Translations under genes and position numbers: made by a program
Shown here: positions 42,744 through 51,607 of the stretch, piece by piece
Position numbering within the stretch: position 1 is the first letter of the stretch
Layout of the letters: each line of letters opens with the position of its first letter
Notes under the pieces: generated by a model
Database searches by the model: none
Told to the model about the DNA's origin: nothing
Seen by the model: the letters and a program-made list of their open reading frames with translations, nothing else
NCBI GenBank assembly: GCA_023434025.1
Contig: JAEYTL010000054.1
Coordinates: 146,860-210,859 of the forward strand
From: Bacteroidota bacterium
Lineage (GTDB): Bacteria; Bacteroidota; Bacteroidia; Flavobacteriales; Flavobacteriaceae
Direction of reading: 5' to 3'
DNA length: 64,000 nucleotides

Positions 42744-44438
42744 ATGTCAGACGATAAGAAAGTAATATTCTCGATGTCTAAAGTAAGTAAAACTTACGCC
42801 AGCACGAACAAACAGGTTTTAAAAGACATTTACCTGAGCTTTTTCTACGGAGCTAAAATCGGTATTTTGGGTCTTAATGGTTCCGGAAAATCTTCGTTGT
42901 TAAAGATTATTGCCGGTGTGGATAAGAATTTTCAGGGCGACCTCGTTTTTGCTCCCGGCTATAAAGTGGGCTATTTGGAACAGGAACCGCAATTAGACGA
43001 AAATAAAACCGTCATCGAAATTGTCCGGGAAGGAGCGGCCGAAATTTTTGCCCTGCTGGAAGAATTTAACAAGATCAACGATATGTTTGGTCTGCCGGAA
43101 GTGTATGAAGATGCCGATAAAATGCAGAAACTGATGGACCGTCAGGCCGAACTGCAGGACAGGATTGATGCCTCCGGGGCCTGGGAAATAGACAACAAAC
43201 TGGAAGTGGCCATGGACGCACTCCGCACCCCTGATCCGGAAACACCTATTAAAGTGCTGTCCGGAGGAGAGAAAAGACGGGTAGCCTTATGCCGTTTGCT
43301 GCTTCAGCAGCCGGATGTATTGTTGCTGGATGAGCCAACCAACCATCTGGATGCCGAATCAGTATTGTGGTTAGAGCAGCATTTGCAGCAATACCCGGGA
43401 ACGGTTATTGCCGTGACCCACGACCGTTATTTCTTAGATAATGTAGCCGGATGGATTCTGGAACTGGACAGAGGAGAAGGTATTCCGTGGAAAGGCAACT
43501 ATTCTTCCTGGTTAGACCAAAAATCAAAACGGATGGAGCTAGAGGAAAAAGTAGCTTCCAAACGCAGAAAAACGCTGGAACGTGAGTTAGATTGGGTTCG
43601 TCAGGGAGCAAAAGGCCGCCAGACCAAACAAAAAGCCCGTTTACAGAACTATGATAAACTTTTGAACGAAGACCAGAAGGCACTGGATGAAAAATTAGAG
43701 CTTTACATCCCGAATGGTCCCCGATTAGGGACAAACGTGATCAATGCAAATGGCGTTTCCAAAGCGTATGGCGATAAACTGCTGTATGAAGAGTTGAACT
43801 TTACCCTGCCGCAAGCGGGTATTGTCGGGATTATTGGGCCGAACGGTGCCGGAAAAACAACAATTTTCAGGATGATTATGGGTGAAGAAACACCGGATAA
43901 AGGAACATTTTCCATTGGTGATACCGTTAAAATTGCTTATGTAGATCAGTCGCATGCCAACATTAACCCGGAAAAGTCCATCTGGGAAAACTTCTGTGAC
44001 GGACAGGAACTGATCATGATGGGCGGAAGACAGGTGAATTCAAGAGCTTATCTGAGCCGTTTTAATTTTGGCGGAAGTGATCAGAACAAAAAAGTGGCAA
44101 CCCTTTCCGGAGGAGAGCGAAACCGCCTGCACCTGGCCATTACACTAAAAGAAGAAGGTAATGTTTTACTTTTAGATGAGCCTACCAACGATTTGGATAT
44201 TAATACATTAAGAGCATTAGAAGAAGGTTTGGAAAACTTTGCCGGCTGTGCCGTAATTATTTCACACGACCGGTGGTTTTTAGATCGGGTGTGCACACAC
44301 ATCTTAGCGTTTGAAGGCGATTCACAGGTGTATTTCTTTGAAGGAAGTTTCTCAGAGTATGAAGAAAACAAACGCAAACGCCTGGGAGGTGATTTAACGC
44401 CTAAGCGTATTAAATATAAAAAATTAGTACGGAATTAA
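42744..44438 (+). CDS. ettA: energy-dependent translational throttle protein EttA
   Basis: An ABC-F protein that binds the ribosomal E site and gates entry into elongation depending on the ADP/ATP ratio. Two ABC domains are intact: GLNGSGKSS and VLSGGEKRRVALCRLLL with LLLDEPTNHLD in the first; GPNGAGKTT, TLSGGERNRLHLA and LLLDEPTNDLD in the second. Between them lies the arm/linker rich in basic residues (about 240-310, KSKRMELEEKVASKRRKTLE, KGRQTKQKARLQNYDKL). Length (564 residues) is that of EttA, not of shorter ABC-F proteins. A terminator follows at 44444. Confidence 0.95.
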   Translation: MSDDKKVIFSMSKVSKTYASTNKQVLKDIYLSFFYGAKIGILGLNGSGKSSLLKIIAGVDKNFQGDLVFAPGYKVGYLEQEPQLDENKTVIEIVREGAAEIFALLEEFNKINDMFGLPEVYEDADKMQKLMDRQAELQDRIDASGAWEIDNKLEVAMDALRTPDPETPIKVLSGGEKRRVALCRLLLQQPDVLLLDEPTNHLDAESVLWLEQHLQQYPGTVIAVTHDRYFLDNVAGWILELDRGEGIPWKGNYSSWLDQKSKRMELEEKVASKRRKTLERELDWVRQGAKGRQTKQKARLQNYDKLLNEDQKALDEKLELYIPNGPRLGTNVINANGVSKAYGDKLLYEELNFTLPQAGIVGIIGPNGAGKTTIFRMIMGEETPDKGTFSIGDTVKIAYVDQSHANINPEKSIWENFCDGQELIMMGGRQVNSRAYLSRFNFGGSDQNKKVATLSGGERNRLHLAITLKEEGNVLLLDEPTNDLDINTLRALEEGLENFAGCAVIISHDRWFLDRVCTHILAFEGDSQVYFFEGSFSEYEENKRKRLGGDLTPKRIKYKKLVRN

Positions 44439-44443
44439 TTTTG

Positions 44444-44471
44444 AAATCCTGAGAAATCAGGATTTTTTTTT
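44444..44471 (+). terminator. Rho-independent terminator after ettA
   Basis: Stem AAATCCTG (44444-44451) and CAGGATTT (44458-44465), 6-nt loop, followed by a run of T to 44471. It begins 6 bp after the ettA stop codon. Confidence 0.85.
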
Positions 44472-44511
44472 ACAATATTTTAGATTATATTTGATAAAAT
44501 AAATAATTAGG

Positions 44512-46698
44512 ATGTCCCCAAAAAACCTACTTCAATTTTTTTTTATATTAAGTCCGTTTGTCTGTTTTTCCCAAAAAGAAAATATAACGCCGACTGAAGT
44601 ACTGAAACTATTGAATTCTTCGGATAGTTGCCTGTATAAATCAGATTACAGGAATTCATTGTCCTATGCTAGCAAAGCACTGAATTTTGCCGTAGAAATG
44701 AATAATGACAACCTGATTGCCCGTTCCTATAATTCCATTGCCGGAAATTATGAGGAAATCATGGAGACTGATAAAGCATTGGAATATTATGACAAAGCCG
44801 TTTTTCATTTTGAGAAGGCCTCTAACGATACGCTGAAAGCTGCGGTAATCAATAACATAGGCAATATTTATTTTTTCAGAAAAAAAGATTTTGACAAGGG
44901 GATTGATTTTTACAATACCTCCATCAAAATATCCGAAAAGATAAACAATATCACCTCCATCGTACTGTCTAAATTGAATTTAACATCCCTTTATTTTGAA
45001 AAAGAGGAATATGAAAAAGGTATTTTTCATTTAGATTATGTTGAAAAACACCGCAACCATATCAGGATTGTGGATGTACAGGGATACCTGAACATCCTTT
45101 TAGGCAAAAAATTCAGTTACCTCAATCAAAATGAGCGGGCAGAGTATTACTTTAAAGAGGCCATTAAAGTAGGCGAAGCTAATAACTCAAAAATATACTT
45201 GTCTGATGCGTATAAAGATTATGCTGATTTTCTGTTTAAAACAAACGATTATAAAAATGCCTATGTTTACCTGAGTAAACACGAAGTCTTGAAAAATGAA
45301 ATTTTTGATCTGGAAAAGGTCAAAAATGCTAAAATTATCGGGATGGACATTGCCTTAGACGAAACCAAACGGCAACTGAGCCTTATCAATAAAGAAAAAA
45401 TATTACAGGCAGATAACTTAAAAAAAACAAAAATCATTGTTTCGTTGATTTTAGTGTTTTTGATGCTGATGATGTTTCTGTTATATATCTTATACCGCAA
45501 CAACATTTTCAGAAGAAAAATAAACACCTTTTTAGAATCTAAAAATGAGGAATTGAATTTAGCCAAAGAAAAAGCAGAAGAAGCCTCTAAACTAAAGACC
45601 CAGTTTATCTCTACCATCAGCCATGAATTAAGAACGCCTTTGTATGGTGTAGTGGGAATTACGAATATGCTTTCTGATGAACATAAAGAATTAGCAGACA
45701 GTCCGCATTTGAATTCGTTAAAATTTTCGGCCCGTTATCTTTTATCCTTGGTGAATGATTTACTTCAAATTAATAAAATAGAGGAAAACAAAGTGGTCTT
45801 AGAAAACGTTACGATGAACGTAGCCGATGAAATTAATATGGTTTCCAATTCGCTGTCGTTTATTGCTACGCGAAATAATAATAAAGTTGTTACTGAAGTT
45901 GATGCGGCCATTCCCGAGTTTCTGGTGGGGGATAAAATCCGCTTATCACAAATCCTGATGAATCTGGTCAGTAACGGATTAAAGTTCACCCAAAACGGTG
46001 AGGTTCGCATAAAAGCTGTTTTAGACCACAAAAAGGACTCACTTTGTTATGTGAAATTTGAAGTGCAGGACACTGGTATGGGAATAGCGGAAAAAGATTT
46101 GGGAAAAATATTTGATAAATTCGTTCAGATTGACCGCAAAGAAGATGATTACCAGGGAGCCGGATTAGGACTTTCCATCGTTAAAAAGCTGGTCAAACTC
46201 TTTAACAGCGAAATTTTTGTGGAAAGCAAAGAAGGGGAGGGCACCCGTTTTAGTTTCACCATTGCCTTTGATTCTGATATGTCTAAAGTAAATGAAATCA
46301 TCAACAACATTAAGGTTGATCTGTCAACCAATCAGGTTTACAAAGTTTTGGTGGTGGAAGACAACAAAATCAATCAGATGGTTACCCGAAAAATCATGGA
46401 AAAGAACAATTTTAAAACGGTTATTGTTGATGATGGGTATGCTGCCATTGAAGCCTTGTCTAAAGAGCCGTTTGATGTGGTGCTGATGGACATTAACATG
46501 CCGTTGATCAATGGTTTTGAAACTACCAAACTCATACGCAAAAAAGGGATAAACATCCCTGTTATAGCCCTGACGGCTTTTGCAAAGGATGAAATTTCAG
46601 AGGAAGCCATTTCGGCCGGCATGAACGATATTCTTATTAAGCCGTTTGAACCGTCTAAATTAATCTACAGCATCGAAAATCTGGTCCGGAAAAATTAA
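44512..46698 (+). CDS. hybrid sensor histidine kinase with TPR sensor domain
   Basis: A 728-residue two-component protein. A signal-like start (to about residue 20) leads to a periplasmic TPR region (about 25-280; ARSYNSIAGNYEEIMETDKA, AVINNIGNIYFFRKKDFDKG), one transmembrane helix (about 306-325), a short coiled coil, HisKA with STISHELRTPLYG and phospho-acceptor His371, HATPase_c with LMNLVSNGLKFTQNG, DTGMGIAEKDLGKIFDKF and GAGLGLSIVKKL, and a receiver domain with Asp660 in VLMDINMPL. No DNA-binding domain and no cognate regulator lie nearby, so output goes through another protein or phosphorelay. TATATTTG at 44486-44493 may be its -10 element. Confidence 0.93.
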   Translation: MSPKNLLQFFFILSPFVCFSQKENITPTEVLKLLNSSDSCLYKSDYRNSLSYASKALNFAVEMNNDNLIARSYNSIAGNYEEIMETDKALEYYDKAVFHFEKASNDTLKAAVINNIGNIYFFRKKDFDKGIDFYNTSIKISEKINNITSIVLSKLNLTSLYFEKEEYEKGIFHLDYVEKHRNHIRIVDVQGYLNILLGKKFSYLNQNERAEYYFKEAIKVGEANNSKIYLSDAYKDYADFLFKTNDYKNAYVYLSKHEVLKNEIFDLEKVKNAKIIGMDIALDETKRQLSLINKEKILQADNLKKTKIIVSLILVFLMLMMFLLYILYRNNIFRRKINTFLESKNEELNLAKEKAEEASKLKTQFISTISHELRTPLYGVVGITNMLSDEHKELADSPHLNSLKFSARYLLSLVNDLLQINKIEENKVVLENVTMNVADEINMVSNSLSFIATRNNNKVVTEVDAAIPEFLVGDKIRLSQILMNLVSNGLKFTQNGEVRIKAVLDHKKDSLCYVKFEVQDTGMGIAEKDLGKIFDKFVQIDRKEDDYQGAGLGLSIVKKLVKLFNSEIFVESKEGEGTRFSFTIAFDSDMSKVNEIINNIKVDLSTNQVYKVLVVEDNKINQMVTRKIMEKNNFKTVIVDDGYAAIEALSKEPFDVVLMDINMPLINGFETTKLIRKKGINIPVIALTAFAKDEISEEAISAGMNDILIKPFEPSKLIYSIENLVRKN

Positions 46699-46702
46699 CC
46701 GA

Positions 46703-47953
46703 TTAATACCAGCGTTTTTTATTTTTTTTTGAAACCTCTGATTTTCGGGAAGGTGTTTTCTTTTTGGCATTTCTGAAATCTTTTTTCTCCGTTTCATCAA
46801 CTTTAGGTTCTTCGGTACTCCAGGGATACGGATGGTCTTTGATGGTTTTTACGTTCACTTTAACCAGTTTCTGAATGTCTTTCCAGTACACTTCTTCATC
46901 CTTTCCGCAAAAAGAAATGGAAATTCCGCCATTTCCGGCTCGACCGGTCCGCCCGATTCGGTGCACATACGTTTCCGGTATATTGGGTAAATCAAAGTTC
47001 AAAACATACGGCAGGCTTTCAATATCAATACCTCTTGCGGCAATATCGGTGGCCACCAAAACAGATATTTCATTCTTTTTAAAAGCTTCCAGCACCCGTT
47101 GACGGGCAGATTGCGATTTGTCGCCGTGAATGGCTTCGGCATTTACACCGTTTTTCTTCAGAGCCTTTACCACATTATCGGCTCCGTGTTTGGTGCGGCT
47201 AAAAACCAGTAACTGTTTCAAACCTTCATTTCGGATCAAATGGTATAGCAATTTTCGCTTGTCTTCTTTGTTGACAAAGTAAATGCGTTGCTCCACCGTT
47301 TCTGCGGTTGACGAAACGGGTGTGACCGAAACATATTTCGGATGGGTTAAAAAACTGTCGGCTAATTCTCTAATAGCAATGGGCATAGTGGCTGAAAACA
47401 ACAATGTCTGTCTGTTGGCGGGAGTTAGTTTGATAATTTTCTTTACATCATTAATGAAACCCATGTCCAGCATCTGATCAGCTTCGTCTAAAACCAATGT
47501 ATGCAAATGATCTAAATCAATGTATCCCTGTTTGTGTAAATCCAACAACCTGCCCGGGGTTACTATTAAAACATCCACGCCTTTTTTTAGCTGATCTACC
47601 TGTGGCACCTGGCTTACCCCGCCAAAAATAGTAAGCTGACGGATATTGGTGTAACGCCCATAGGTTTCAAAACTTTCACCAATTTGAATCGCTAATTCGC
47701 GGGTGGGGGTTACAACCAGTGTCCTGATATACTTTCGTTTTTGAGCAGAACCCACTATGCGGTGTAACATATTCAGGATCGGAATGGCAAAAGCCGCTGT
47801 TTTTCCGGTACCGGTCTGAGCACAACCCACCAGGTCATTTCCTTCTAAAATTACCGGAATGGCTTGTTGTTGTATTGGTGTTGGTGTTGTATAGCCTTCA
47901 TCTGACAAGGCATGTTGTATATTTTGGAGAAGATTTAAATCCTGAAACGTCAT
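46703..47953 (-). CDS. DEAD-box RNA helicase, RhlE-like
   Basis: A 416-residue ATP-dependent RNA helicase. All motifs are visible: Q motif with YTTPTPIQQQAIP, Walker A AQTGTGKTAAF, PTRELAIQI, GG, TPGRLLDL, VLDEADQML (motif II, DEAD), SAT, the C-terminal helicase motifs LVFSRTK, VATDIAARGIDI and HRIGRTGRAG. A basic C-terminal tail (from about 375) with KKTPSRKSEVSKKNKKRW is typical of RhlE-like helicases that work in ribosome assembly or RNA decay. The stop is 4 bp from the convergent histidine kinase stop. A minus-strand TATCTTTG at 47973-47980 may be its -10 element. Confidence 0.95.
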   Translation of the reverse strand: MTFQDLNLLQNIQHALSDEGYTTPTPIQQQAIPVILEGNDLVGCAQTGTGKTAAFAIPILNMLHRIVGSAQKRKYIRTLVVTPTRELAIQIGESFETYGRYTNIRQLTIFGGVSQVPQVDQLKKGVDVLIVTPGRLLDLHKQGYIDLDHLHTLVLDEADQMLDMGFINDVKKIIKLTPANRQTLLFSATMPIAIRELADSFLTHPKYVSVTPVSSTAETVEQRIYFVNKEDKRKLLYHLIRNEGLKQLLVFSRTKHGADNVVKALKKNGVNAEAIHGDKSQSARQRVLEAFKKNEISVLVATDIAARGIDIESLPYVLNFDLPNIPETYVHRIGRTGRAGNGGISISFCGKDEEVYWKDIQKLVKVNVKTIKDHPYPWSTEEPKVDETEKKDFRNAKKKTPSRKSEVSKKNKKRWY

Positions 47954-48143
47954 AAAATTAATTATTTGCCGGCAAAGATAGGGTAATTTTATGAGTGATA
48001 AGATGTATTATAGCGATATAATAAATATACAGCAAAGCATTCCGGTTTTTTCTCCGGACCCCGGCTGATTACAAATTTTTTAGCATCATCAGACTTTTTG
48101 GTTAATACGGCATGACCGGAAGCATAAAATGTTAACCGGTTAG

Positions 48144-49184
48144 TTAATCTTCCAGACTACTCTTTGCTTTCATAAAATCTGTAATCAGGTAACCAATCAG
48201 TTTTCCTATAAGCTGCGGATTTTTTTCATCCGATAGATCCGGAGCCCCTTCACAGAGATGAAGATAAGCGGCATTGCTATGCTGCCCGAAGTGATGAACA
48301 AACTGCCGGGTTTGTTCTACCGAAAACCCACTTGGGGTCATGGCACTGCTGGCTATATTAGGGAGAGCATCCAGATCGATTTCTATGCCAAAAAAATCAT
48401 TTTTAATGAATGTAAGGGCCTGGTTGAGTTCCTGTTCAAAGTTTTTTACCTTTCGGATCGCAATTTCGTCATACGTGTTAAAGCGTACACGATCTTCAAG
48501 GTCTTTTAACCGTTGCAGGACGTTTTTAGAAGTATAACTTTCATGTAAACCATAAATAAAATACTTCTTTAAAAAGCCTTCGTCAAACGCGTACGAAAAG
48601 CCGTTGCCGCTGTGCCGTCCTTCTAAAATCCTGAAATCAGAATGGGCATCCAGGTTTACGGCATTAATCGGTTTCCCTTTTGCCAGGGCAGTTCCTTTGA
48701 TGTTTCCGTAAGCGTTGTTATGGCCACCGCCTACAATAATCGGTATTTTTCCGGCTTTTACAATCGTAAAAATAATATGTGAGACTTCCTTGTCTATTTT
48801 TTCCACCAGGGTCGAAAAAGCTTTGCGGTCATCTACCTGGTGAAAGTCCAGCGTTTCCGCTTTTTTCATGTCTTCTTTTACATCCAATGAACCCAGAATC
48901 AGCAACTGACTCCCTTTACAAAAGCGGTTGTGCTGGATGTTGGCAATACTTTTAAGGGCACTTTCCCAGGCAGAGGCGGTTCCGGGTCGGCCAAAATTTG
49001 CCCGTACACCGATATCCTCCGGAATCCCGAACAAAACAAACCTGGCTTTGCTCTCGGTCAGAAACGTTACCGGATCAGCTCCCTTGGGAACGGTAAGCAT
49101 TTTTTCGCCGAATTTTATCTCACCACTTCTGTGATTGGTAATCTTTCCCAAGTCAATCGAAGTAAACGGAATCAGATTTTCCAT
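48144..49184 (-). CDS. hutG: formimidoylglutamase (arginase/ureohydrolase family)
   Basis: Hydrolyses N-formimidoyl-glutamate to glutamate and formamide in histidine breakdown. The 346-residue ureohydrolase has the binuclear manganese motifs: GGGHNNAYG (about residues 163-171), NLDAHSDFR (about 185-193, DAHSD) and FGIEIDLDALP with the last Asp pair. This N-terminally extended form is the Bacteroidota formimidoylglutamase. The ATG at 49184 is preferred; a longer frame to 49223 runs past it. hutI is 1.1 kb away on the same strand, with an unrelated gene between, and hutH/hutU are not in the window. A general arginase-like role is the alternative. Confidence 0.85.
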   Translation of the reverse strand: MENLIPFTSIDLGKITNHRSGEIKFGEKMLTVPKGADPVTFLTESKARFVLFGIPEDIGVRANFGRPGTASAWESALKSIANIQHNRFCKGSQLLILGSLDVKEDMKKAETLDFHQVDDRKAFSTLVEKIDKEVSHIIFTIVKAGKIPIIVGGGHNNAYGNIKGTALAKGKPINAVNLDAHSDFRILEGRHSGNGFSYAFDEGFLKKYFIYGLHESYTSKNVLQRLKDLEDRVRFNTYDEIAIRKVKNFEQELNQALTFIKNDFFGIEIDLDALPNIASSAMTPSGFSVEQTRQFVHHFGQHSNAAYLHLCEGAPDLSDEKNPQLIGKLIGYLITDFMKAKSSLED

Positions 49185-49289
49185 AAAAAAATAATTGCAT
49201 CCAAAAATACTATTTTTATGCAAAATAACGTTATGTTAATGCAAAACGAATCTAAAATAAATTTAACTTTGCCTAAAATCAACTTAAAA

Positions 49290-50177
49290 ATGGAAAACCA
49301 AAACAACAACAATTCAAAATTAAAAGCGATAATTTTAGTATTATCCCTTTTGCTGTTAGCCAGCTTGGGCTATATGTTTAAAATGAGCTCTGATGCTAAA
49401 AAAGTAGAAACCGAATTATCTTCTGTAACCACAGAAAAAGAGACTGCTCTGGCTGAATTAGCTCAATTAAAAACCACTTATGACGCTGCCATTGCAGAAA
49501 ACACATCGATGTCTGAAGAGTTAATTGCGGAGCGTGACAAAGTAGTTAAATTAATGGAAGAAGTTAAAAAAGCGAAAGGTGATGTCGCTGCCATGAGCAA
49601 ATATAAAAGTCAGGTAGCTGATCTGCAGGCCCGAATGAATACACTGATCCGGGAAAATGATGCATTAAAGAAACTGAATCAGGATTTAACAGCTGAAATT
49701 GACAGTACCAAAACCATTTTGGTAGAAGCCAAAGAATACAATCAGGTATTGGCCGGACAAAACGAAGAATTATCTAAAACAGTAGAGAAAGCTTCTAAAC
49801 TTTCGATTTTAAATTTAAAAACAGGAGCTTACAAGGTGAGAAATTCCGGTAAAGAAGTGGCAACTGAAAGAGCCAGCAGAGCTGATATCTTAAAAGTAAG
49901 TTTTACGATTGCCGAAAACAAAGTAGCCAAATCGGGAGATAAATCATATTACATTCAGGTAATTGACAGCAAGAACAATGTATTGGGCGAGAAAAAACTG
50001 ATTGAGTTTGGCGATCAGTCACTGACGTACAGTTTTATTTCTACGGTTCAGTATGAGAACAGTACCGTGAATGTTTCTGAAAATTTACCGGGTGAAAACT
50101 TTGAAAAAGGTACATACTTTGTAAACATTTTTGATAAAGCTGAACTGGTAGCTAAAACCAGCTTCACCTTGAAATAG
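49290..50177 (+). CDS. membrane-anchored coiled-coil protein of unknown function
   Basis: A 295-residue protein. The short polar start (ENQNNNNSKLK) leads to a transmembrane helix (about 11-31), a long coiled coil (about 35-175, with VETELSSVTTEKETALAELA and KVVKLMEEVKKAK), and a C-terminal beta-type domain (about 180-295; LNLKTGAYKVRNSGKEVAT, YYIQVIDSKNNVLGEKKL). An in-frame upstream extension to 48930 overlaps hutG on the other strand and is not credible; the ATG at 49290 is chosen. TAACTTTG at 49264-49271 is a likely -10 element and a terminator follows the gene. Similar proteins are common in Flavobacteria but unnamed; a spacer or tether role is only a guess. Confidence 0.85.
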   Translation: MENQNNNNSKLKAIILVLSLLLLASLGYMFKMSSDAKKVETELSSVTTEKETALAELAQLKTTYDAAIAENTSMSEELIAERDKVVKLMEEVKKAKGDVAAMSKYKSQVADLQARMNTLIRENDALKKLNQDLTAEIDSTKTILVEAKEYNQVLAGQNEELSKTVEKASKLSILNLKTGAYKVRNSGKEVATERASRADILKVSFTIAENKVAKSGDKSYYIQVIDSKNNVLGEKKLIEFGDQSLTYSFISTVQYENSTVNVSENLPGENFEKGTYFVNIFDKAELVAKTSFTLK

Positions 50178-50195
50178 AAAAAGCATCAACAAACG

Positions 50196-50226
50196 AAAAG
50201 GAGCAATGAAAGTTGCTCCTTTTTTA
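50196..50226 (+). terminator. Rho-independent terminator
   Basis: Stem AAAAGGAGCAA (50196-50206) and TTGCTCCTTTT (50213-50223), 6-nt loop, followed by TTA and more T. It lies 19 bp after the coiled-coil gene. Confidence 0.88.
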
Positions 50227-50304
50227 TTTTTATATCTTATCAGGGTATAAAGTACAGAACTCCGGTTAATAAACTTAATTTTGTAATGATTCAAACAATT
50301 TAGC

Positions 50305-51540
50305 TTAAATTGTTTTCCCTGCTATGATAACTTTTTCAATCAAATTACTGCCAAATTCATACGGTAATTGATAAAATGAATGAATCGGTTTGGTAATGAT
50401 GATATTTGCTTTTTTACCTTTGGTAATGCTTCCGTGCGTAGCTGATATACCCATGGCATACGCTCCGTTAATTGTTGCGGCATTGATAGCTTCTTCCGGA
50501 GTCATTTTCATTTTGATACAGGCCGTGGCTACCACAAAATTCATGTTGCCCGAAGGAGTGGTCCCCGGGTTATAATCGGTGGCCAATGCTATGGGCAAAC
50601 CTGCCTCTATCATTTTTCTTGCCGGTGTATAAGGGATACTGATAAAATAACTGCAGGACGGTAAGGCAACCGGCATGGTTTCCGCCTGCTTCAGTACTTC
50701 AATATCGTCATCCGTTACAATTTCTAAATGATCTACTGATAAAGCGTTGTGCTTTACGCAAGCAGCGATGCCGTTTATGGCGGTGAACTGGTTGACATGG
50801 ATTTTAGAACGCAAACCGTATTTTTTTCCGGCTTCCATAATCCGTTCGGTTTCTTCTACAGAAAAATAACCTGTTTCCAAAAAAGCATCGATATAATCGG
50901 CTAACTTTTCTTGAGCAATTTTTGGCAACATCTCATTAATAATCAAATCAATATAACCGGAATGATTTTCTTTATATTCTTTCGGGAAGGCATGAGCTCC
51001 TAAAAATGTAGCTTTTATTTTGATGGGATAATTTTGGGCCAAACGTCTGATAACTCGTAGCATTTTGATTTCGCCTTCCACCGTTAAGCCATAGCCGGAT
51101 TTGATTTCGATGGCTCCGGTTCCTAATTTCATGACCTCTTCCAACCGCAGGCCGGACTGTTCATAGATTTCCTCTTCTCCCGTTTCATTTAATTTTTGAG
51201 CAGAATTCAGGATGCCCCCGCCACGATTCGCAATTTCTTCATAACTCAAACCATTGATCCTGTCTACAAACTCCTGCACACGATTACCGGCATAAACCAA
51301 ATGCGTATGACTATCGCACCACGTTGGCAAAACCACTTTTCCGGAAGCGTCAATAATGTTGGCATCGGGCAGGGCAGGGCAATCGTCCATCAGACCAAAA
51401 TCAGCAATTATATCATTTTCAATCAGCAAAAAAGCATTCTTCAATAACGGCAGTTCTGCCATCTCTTTTCCGGAAACTTTCTGAATGTCTTTTTCCCTGA
51501 TTTGAATAAGCTCTTTGATATTGATGATAAGGGTTTGCAT
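50305..51540 (-). CDS. hutI: imidazolonepropionase
   Basis: Opens the imidazolone ring in the third step of histidine degradation, giving N-formimidoyl-glutamate, the substrate of the hutG product nearby. The amidohydrolase motifs are present: DSHTHLVYAGNR with the two metal His (about residues 76-87), KSGYGLTVEGEIKML with the substrate Lys/Tyr, FLGAHAFP, HVNQFTAINGIAA, and ATDYNPGTTPSGNM with the catalytic Asp. Length (411 residues) is normal. It is separate from hutG, with 1.1 kb between the genes, and the upstream hut enzymes are not seen here. Confidence 0.96.
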   Translation of the reverse strand: MQTLIINIKELIQIREKDIQKVSGKEMAELPLLKNAFLLIENDIIADFGLMDDCPALPDANIIDASGKVVLPTWCDSHTHLVYAGNRVQEFVDRINGLSYEEIANRGGGILNSAQKLNETGEEEIYEQSGLRLEEVMKLGTGAIEIKSGYGLTVEGEIKMLRVIRRLAQNYPIKIKATFLGAHAFPKEYKENHSGYIDLIINEMLPKIAQEKLADYIDAFLETGYFSVEETERIMEAGKKYGLRSKIHVNQFTAINGIAACVKHNALSVDHLEIVTDDDIEVLKQAETMPVALPSCSYFISIPYTPARKMIEAGLPIALATDYNPGTTPSGNMNFVVATACIKMKMTPEEAINAATINGAYAMGISATHGSITKGKKANIIITKPIHSFYQLPYEFGSNLIEKVIIAGKTI

Positions 51541-51607
51541 AATAATTTTTTTTCTGTAAAAATAGAATGAAAAAATTAAATGGCTTATTTTTATAAAAAA
51601 TAAAACC

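Noticed and set aside
47996..48140. Open minus-strand stretch of about 45 codons between hutG and the helicase gene, with protein-like composition
   Set aside because: No ATG, GTG or TTG start lies in a sensible place and no family is recognised, so it is treated as non-coding.
48930..49289. 120-codon in-frame extension upstream of the coiled-coil gene
   Set aside because: It overlaps hutG on the opposite strand, and the polar start plus transmembrane helix after the ATG at 49290 form a natural N-terminus.
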